From NCBI RefSeq assembly GCF_901709675.1, contig NC_051103.1, positions 359,501 to 423,500 on the forward strand: a stretch of DNA of 64,000 bases, given 5' to 3'. Source of the DNA: Syngnathus acus (Eukaryota > Chordata > Actinopteri > Syngnathiformes > Syngnathidae). The notes under the pieces are model-generated. The model was not told the DNA's origin. It saw nothing but the letters and a program-made list of their open reading frames with translations, and made no database searches. Below, in pieces: positions 57,960-64,000 of the stretch (within the stretch, counting starts at the first letter, position 1; every line of letters begins with the position of its first letter). A program made the position numbers and the translations under genes.

Positions 57960-58117
57960 ACATTCATCGTCTAATTCCACAAATTAATTCTTCATACAAA
58001 GAGGTCTGTGATTCAAAACCTAAAATTGAGGAACTGGATGCAAGTCTCGGAAAAATTTTGTTAAATCTCCAGGATCAGATAGGCTCACTGTAAACTTTTA
58101 CAAACACTTTTGGGATA

Positions 58118-58464
58118 AAGTCCCCCCCAAAAAAGTCCCAATGATCGTCGTCACACACACATCTGGGTGTGGTGAAATTTGTCCTCTGCATTTAACCCAT
58201 CCCCGTGTGATCTTAATCCATCCCCTGGGGGAGAGGGGAGCAATGAGCAGCAGCGGTGCCGCGCTCGGGAATCATTTGGTGATCTAACCCCCCAATTCCA
58301 ACCCTTAATGCTGAGTGCCACGCAGGGAGGCAATGGGTCCCATTTTTATAGTCTTTGGTATGACTCGGCCGGGGTTTGAACCCACAACCTTCCAGTCTCA
58401 GGGCGGACACTCTACCACTAGTCCACAACCTTCCAGTCTCAAGGCCACTAGGCCACTGAGCTGA
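58118..58464 (-). mobile_element. tRNA-derived SINE (second family), near full length
   Basis: On the minus strand it has an A-box-like tagtggtagagtgtccgccc, a B-box-like ggttcaaacccc, the body through ggaattggggggttagatca and the 3' end gatcattgggactt. A short piece of the head is repeated near 58425-58460. It interrupts the LINE ORF2 remains. Confidence 0.82.
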
Positions 58465-59190
58465 GGAACTTGAGGAAGTTATTATTTGAAGCTTTACATG
58501 ATTGTATTGATAGAAAATAATGACAACAATGAAGCAAGGGGTAATTACTTTGATTCCAAAGCTTGGAAAATATAAGAGAGTTTAGGATAATTTAAGGCCC
58601 ATCACATTATTGAATACAGGCTACAATTTTTTTTCCGGCTCGATTGCAAACAGACTCAGAGGGAATGACAGATTTCATTAGTGAGACACAGTCAGGCTTT
58701 ATAAAAGGAAGAGTTATTCATAACAACATTAGGCTTGTTTTGGATTTAATAGACTATAGTGATTTAGTGAAAGATGATGGCTTTACACTCTTCCTGGATT
58801 TTTACAAAGCCTTTGAACAGGCTTTTTTTTTAGAAACACCAAATTATTTTGGATTTGGGGAACATTTTAAAGATTTTATTTGTATGCTCTACTTTGACAT
58901 AAATAGTTGTGTGTCCTTAGGCCAGGGAACTTGTAAAATATTCAGTATAGAATGAGGAATCAGACAAGGATGTGGAAGCTCCCCTTTATTATTTATAATG
59001 GTGGCAGAGATTTTGTCCGTTTTGGCTAAATAAATCCAACAATTGAAGGTCTGCATTTGCACAATGAACAAATTGTAATATGTCAATTGGCTGATGATAC
59101 AACTATATTTCTTAAGGATGAGCTCCAAATTCCAATAACACTGCAAATGAATAATACTTTTTCAAAAGCCTCTAGACTCCAGTTAAATTC

Positions 59191-59816
59191 TGCCACACAG
59201 AGACGTAATATACAGGCACCGAGGAACTGATTAGAGGACACATATCGTTTACGTAGTTCGGGTAACCAATCAGAGGACTGGGCGTAACACTTAGAGGAGG
59301 ACGTACCTCTGCCGCCATTGGTCAATAAATACTATTGTTTGTGCAGAGTACGTACCTCCGCCGCCATTGATAAATAAATACTGCCCTTTATGCAAATCTG
59401 TAAAGTTGTTTTGTGTGGCTTCCGCCACACATAGATATAATATACAGGTGTAATATGTAGACCTGATGAACCAGAGGACATTACCTTTTACGTAGATCAG
59501 TGCGGTAAACCAATCAATCTTCATGTATCACGTAGAGTACGTACCTCCGCTGTCATTGATAAATAAATACTATCGTTTGTGCAAATACAAGAAAAACAAA
59601 ACAGCATTAGGATCATCTAAAATGGCATAGACAAAGAGACATGCTTACAAGGCAAAATTAGAGCTTTCTGGAAAGCCAGGAACATTGCAGAAGAGCAACG
59701 TGACAATGACGAGAGAGAACTTGGCATGTTTATTGGCAAACTTGCCCAGCTGTTTAATTTGGATACAGAAGATGAGGACTTGGACGGATTAGCGTATGAA
59801 TATTGTGGTGAATTGT
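59191..59816 (+). mobile_element. Tigger-like element remains with transposase start and tail
   Basis: It contains two blocks of gtacgtacctccgccgccat-like repeats, KRHAYKAKLEL (near 59636, transposase N-terminal helix) and LFNLDTEDEDLDGLAYEY (near 59752, acidic tail). The region between is deleted, as in the other Tigger-like copies here. It is cut by the solo LTR at 59817. Confidence 0.5.
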
Positions 59817-60716
59817 CTTCGGTGCTCAGCTGGTCTTCAAAAGCAGGCGATGGAAGGTGGCTGGCTCAGGGAAGGAAAACTCCAGTGACACACGGCTGAT
59901 TGGAAAAAGATTTTCTTCAACCGATGTCAGAATAAAGTGCCTCACGCCCAAAAAAAAATTGTTGAGTGCCCGACCTGAGTCTTCCAGTCCCCATGCTTTA
60001 TACCAGGCGACTCTTGACGCTATTGCTTTGCCTAACCGCTGCGGGTTGACCCCTAGCTTGCTTACCGTTTTTTCCATGTATAATGCGCAAAATTTAACTA
60101 ATTTATTATCCTAAAATCTGGGGTGCGCATTATACATGGGTACAATTTTTATTTTTTTTATTTATTTTTTTTTAATCCGGATATCATACGGAGGCCGCCA
60201 TTACAGATGCGCTTTCTTCTCTGCTGTTCACTTCAAACACGCTCGATACGAACACAATGCTCTCGTATCAGACGCTTGCTCGATCACCTGCTCGTTTGCT
60301 GTCACAATGTACCCTACACAAATCCGAAACATTTCTTCACTATTGAGTTTGCTAGCGCATGCGCAGTGATACTGACCGGCAGAATAACATCCGGTTGTTA
60401 AGTAGGAGTCAAAATTGGGGTGCGTATTATACATGGGTACAGGCTTTTTTCCAGCATCAACATGCCATTTCTAGGGTGCGTATTATACATGGGGGCGCAT
60501 TATACATGGAAAAAAACGGTATTTGTTCTTCAGGCCCTATATGGTCACCTTCTCGTTCTTTTCTGGTCAAAAACAACTGTCGTCGGTAACTATACATTAC
60601 TGAAACCAAACCCCAGTATCCCGCACGAACAGGTCTATGCCTGACCTGGTATATGACCTCGGCCTTATGAGGGAAACATACAAGGAATAGGGTCAGAGTA
60701 AATATATACTATATCA
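59817..60716 (-). mobile_element. Solo LTR with 5-bp TSD, carrying a nested MITE
   Basis: On the minus strand it starts TGATATAGTATAT and ends CACCGAAG. The flanks attgt (59812-59816 and 60717-60721) match. Without the insert at 60065-60519 it is 443 bp. It is homologous to 56702-57147. Confidence 0.8.
60065..60519. mobile_element. 455-bp Tigger-like MITE (TATAATGCGC group), TA TSD
   Basis: The ends are ccgttttttccatgtataat and attatacatggaaaaaaacg-g, with TA at 60063-60064 and 60520-60521. It is an internally deleted version of 32825-33999. Confidence 0.88.
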
Positions 60717-60822
60717 ATTGTTCACAGCAAGCGCCTCAGCATTTACACCATGATGATCAGCCACACATTTATCACTTTGTTCAGTGTCCTGCCACAATGG
60801 TGGGCAACCTAATCTGGTAAGG

Positions 60823-61643
60823 CAGTGTTTCCCAACCACTGTGCCGCAGCACACTGGTGTGCCGTGAGAGATGTTCAGATGTGCCATGGGATTGTCCAAT
60901 ATTAATTACGGAGCGCAGTGTAAACAGGATTGCCAAACCACTGGTCAGTTCGCGCAAGGCCTGGTCAGCCACTTGCTAATTGTGCATCCGTGGAGAATCG
61001 GAGAATCTTGAGATTTCATGTTGTGTCGGTCTGATTGTATTGCATCGGCACATATTCGATTTATGTGTGTGTTGCTGTGTGCTTTTGCCAACAGTGACAG
61101 ACACTATGACGATTGTGGTGCGTTTGTGGTCCAATGGAAATCAGAGCATGCAGTTCAACCAGAGAACCTGGATTGTTAATTTTTCACCAACATAAAATAC
61201 ACAGTCAAATCGAGACACCTCGACTGTGATAGCCACTCAGCTGCTGTCAGAACAGCAGAGCGTCTTTAGAAGTGACATTGTTCTTATTGTCGTAATATTT
61301 ATAGCGCTAGTCTAAAACAGTTAACAAACTCATGTTGATACTTTTGGATTTTAATCACAATCACTTTCAATAGTTTATTCCTTGCACTGTCTAAAACATT
61401 TTTAAAAAACTCACTTTTATTTAAAAAAAGAAATACAATTAAAAGAATATTTAGTATTTATTTTTATTCAATTATTCGACTTCATACATATATAGGAATA
61501 GGGCTTTATGTCTTTCTTTGTAATATAACTGATTTTAATATAGAAGCTGGTGTAACACTTAACAGATTTTTGTTGGTGGTGTGCCTCGAGATTTTTTCCA
61601 ATGAAAAGGTGTGCCGTGAATGAAAAAAGGTTGGGAAACACTG
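60823..61643. mobile_element. Non-autonomous hAT transposon with 8-bp TSD
   Basis: The ends are cagtgtttcccaacc and ggttgggaaacactg. The perfect duplication tggtaagg lies at 60815-60822 and 61644-61651. The interior is non-coding. Confidence 0.9.
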
Positions 61644-61651
61644 TGGTAAGG

Positions 61652-62747
61652 GATAGCTATAGGTAGCTAAGGGTAGCTAGCTAAGGTTGATACTTAGCTA
61701 CCTTTCATATACTTGCCATTATTTAATAGCACTATGATGTTTAAATAAGGTATATTTATTTAATCAGAAAATGCAAATGAATTTACAGTAAGATTTGTGT
61801 CCGCTCCAATCAGCGCCTCGGACAGTTCGTTCTCTCTGCTCCTGCCCCTCCCATCTTGTCATGCTGTGAGCAGTGCTGATTTACCGCACCTGCGGCACAT
61901 TACCACACCTGCTTCCACCTTGTGGACCACTATGTGTTTAAAACCCGCATCCCGGTCACTCTGTCAGATCGTCCCTTGCTGCTCCCTGCTTCATTCTGTT
62001 CTAGTTGCCGTATTCCTGTTGCCGACACAGACAGTAATATTGTAATGAAACTTATTACTTTCAAATGCAAGTACTGGTAACTGGAAATATGTAAGGCATT
62101 ACATTTCGTAAGTAATTTATGTATACATCTGGCTGTAGTAGGAACATATTACAGCTGTTGCGTAGTTGGTGAGCCCCCCTACTCCCTCAGCACAAAACCA
62201 AGTCAGCCAGTGACAATCATCATCCGCCGTCAGCAGGTGAAAAATGACTCAAATTGAGCAAAATGATGGCCATTGAATTTATTCCAAACTCAGGAGCCAG
62301 CAAGAGGAAAGGCACCCACGTCTTTAAAGAGGATGCGGTTCAGGTGAGGAATACATAGGGCATGCCCTCTTTTCAGCTTCATTACATCCAGAGTGCGTAT
62401 ATGAATGCATATCATGAATCTGTAAGTGACGTACTTAACAATGTAGGAGCATATTCTCCTGTGTGCATGAGTCAGAAAAGGTGCACTGCTGCGATTATTC
62501 TCCCATCAACTTATAAGTGCGACGATCATATAAGCTCTGTTGCTGATCACTTATGTATGTTTTAATAGAAAAGATGCCCTGAAGATTCGTGATTCGGTAG
62601 ACTTGTTGCGCTGTCATGTTGTGGAGAGTTACGTGATTTGTTTTGCCATTTTGTGTTACAATTTACATTTCTTGATGTTTATCATACCAAAAAAAAAAAA
62701 AATCAATATTTATTTTCTATCTGTACTTATGGCCCCATTGGCAACTA
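61652..62747. other. Unassigned sequence
   Basis: A pyrimidine-rich, LTR-like stretch lies at 61796-62040 (ctctctgctcctgcccctcc), but I find no boundaries. The rest has no exon or named repeat. Confidence 0.3.
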
Positions 62748-63521
62748 CAGTGGAGCCTGGGTTTTCGAACGTCCCGGTTCTCGAACAAATCGATTTTTTT
62801 GCTTCAGATGTCGGACGAAATTCGGTTGTCGAACCTCGCGAGATGAGCCGAGAGGACCCGCATGGCAACTGACTCCGTTCGTTATTACGTTCTCGTTACT
62901 CTAAGGATTGCATCAACTCTAATCATGCCTCCAAAGGAAGCAAGTGGGAGCAGTAAAGCCATCCTAAAACACAAAGACGCTCCTAAAGCAATGCGACACT
63001 GAGCGCCCGGCCACTTAAATTTTGGAAAGTACATTAGGACTTTAAAAATATTTTCTAAATTTTAGCGACCGCTCTGTCAAAATAATGCGACCGGCGCGGT
63101 GCAGTTGCGCGGTGGGCGGCGCGCAACGGTTGCGCGTTCGGCGGTGCGCTGCAGTTGCGCGATTGGACAAAATTAAGCTCCCTGCGCACTGATGTCCACT
63201 TAAATTTTGGAATGTACAGCAGGACTTTAAAAATATTTTCTAAATTTCAGCGACGGTCTGTCACAATAATGCGACCAGCACGGTGCAGTTGCGCGGTCGG
63301 TGACGCGCTACGGTTGCGTGTTCGGCGGTGCGCTGCAGTTGCGCGATAAGACAAAAATGCGCGAATGAAAAAATGCTTAAAAAAGGCGTGGTTTTTTTGG
63401 GCTGGTAACGGATTTTTTCCCCCCATTATTTGTAATGGGGAAACATGATTCGGAATTCGAACGATTCACTTCTCGAACAGCCTTCTGGAACGGATTGTGT
63501 TCGAAAACCGAGGCTCCACTG
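62748..63521 (+). mobile_element. Tigger transposon derivative (TTTTCGAACG group), complete ends
   Basis: The left end is cagtggagcctgggttttcg and the right end gttcgaaaaccgaggctcc-actg, with TA at 62746-62747 and 63522-63523. The transposase start MPPKEASGSSKAILKHKDAP is at 62924 and ends after a few codons. It is followed by two copies of a ~180-bp block (63013 and 63192) rich in ggttgcgcg motifs. Non-autonomous. Confidence 0.88.
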
Positions 63522-63604
63522 TATTTATGAAAAGAGCTTTGGCACACATTTTCAATCCAACTCATCTCATTCAGTTTGAATATGTTTGAAGACAGACATG
63601 AACA

Positions 63605-63610
63605 TTTATT
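63605..63610 (-). terminator. Poly(A) signal downstream of the last exon
   Basis: AATAAA on the minus strand lies about 95 bases after the stop codon of the exon at 63704-63820. Confidence 0.5.
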
Positions 63611-63703
63611 CAGTTTAAATATGCTTAAAGAAGGACATGACTATTTGAGTATAGTTTAGTTTTGGTGGTTAGATGATTCTCATGCAAACACGTTCACCCT
63701 GCA

Positions 63704-63820
63704 TCACTGAGCCTTATCCGGCAAGGCAATGGTGCTTTCCTGTTCTCTCTGTAGTTCCTCCTTCCATTTGGCCTTCCTCTCCATGTTCTGACCTGTCAAG
63801 GACTCATTTCTGCCAGCAGC
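63704..63820 (-). CDS. Terminal coding exon of an unidentified gene
   Basis: A good acceptor (cttccattcttctgtttcag) is followed by a 39-codon open frame ending TGA: AAGRNESLTGQNMERKAKWK, EELQREQESTIALPDKAQ. The tail is charged and likely helical, with no domain that I recognise. The frame is assumed to be phase 0. The rest of the gene lies beyond the right edge of the window. Confidence 0.55.
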   Translation of the reverse strand, partial: AAGRNESLTGQNMERKAKWKEELQREQESTIALPDKAQ

Positions 63821-64000
63821 CTGAAACAGAAGAATGGAAGACTTAACGGTACAATACAGTGGAAGCGCCAACATCCAAACCCCTCATCATTCATCAATCA
63901 ACAATGAAATCATCCAATAATGCAAAAAAACTAGTGCAAGAAGCTACACCTAAGCTTCATTCTCTCAAAAGATGACTCAAATGTATGGCAGCAATCGCAG

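Larger units (their letters stand above)
57148..59190 (+). pseudogene. L1/Tx1-type LINE ORF2 remains, split by a hAT-like element and a SINE
   Basis: Pieces in order: NSTFYSKLYASKFSKEDCKF (57163-57218); HRLIPQINSSYKEVCDSKPK and EELDASL with a TVNFYKHFWDKV-like part (57962-58117); TETQSGFIKGR-type ISETQSGFIKGRVIHNNIRL, LFLDFYKAFE (58470-58950); RGIRQGC-SSPLLFIMVAEIL and QLADDTTIFLKDE (58955-59130), the last holding the RT catalytic motif. Stops and frame changes are common. The endonuclease is missing. It may belong to the same insertion as the ORF1 at 51680. Confidence 0.7.

Overview
The window looks like teleost fish DNA. It carries spliced protein genes with GT/AG introns, a Tc1/mariner element, an intact Penelope-like element, several hAT and pogo/Tigger-like DNA transposons, fish-type tRNA-derived SINEs with a CCAT-type tail, L2/CR1-like and L1/Tx1-like LINE remains, several solo LTRs and many long microsatellites. 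There are no prokaryotic features. I cannot place the species.

Host genes are sparse. The main one is a seven-exon gene on the minus strand (coding exons between 30953 and 23186, all splice phases consistent). It encodes a 314-residue protein with about nine membrane segments that resembles the TspO/MBR-like family. Its introns hold Tc1 remains, a Tigger-like element, SINEs and microsatellites. The last coding exon of a second, unidentified minus-strand gene lies at 63820-63704, with a poly(A) signal downstream.

The rest is layered transposon insertions, many of which can be ordered by target-site duplications (TSDs). At 1.9-4.2 kb a Tigger-like element holds a solo LTR (TSD acgat), which holds a hAT element (TSD ctctagct). 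From 4.2 to 14.1 kb lies a decayed endogenous retrovirus: deleted 5' LTR, a primer-binding site resembling that for tRNA-Trp, about 8 kb of decayed interior, and a 3' LTR. At 15.3-18.96 kb a Tigger-like relic holds a solo LTR of the same retrovirus, which holds another Tigger-like element with a 251-bp tandem array. At 20.3-22.8 kb is a 5'-truncated LINE with a solo LTR in its 3' tail. At 32.5-34.1 kb a TIGD1-like transposase relic is split exactly at a TA by another element. At 34.8-38.2 kb is a Tc1 transposon with a Tigger-like element in its left inverted repeat. At 44.5-49.2 kb are LTR pieces and two hAT elements. At 49.2-51.1 kb is a decayed LINE. At 51.6-59.2 kb L1/Tx1-type LINE remains are interrupted by a Penelope-like element, an LTR element, a hAT-like element and a SINE. 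From 59.8 kb there are a solo LTR, a hAT element and a Tigger-like element.

The most notable feature is the Penelope-like element at 52425-55357. It has one uninterrupted reverse transcriptase plus GIY-YIG frame, 224-bp inverted repeats that I read as identical, a hammerhead-like ribozyme motif in each repeat, and a 13-bp target duplication. Removing the insertion restores the reading frame of the LINE ORF1 it landed in.
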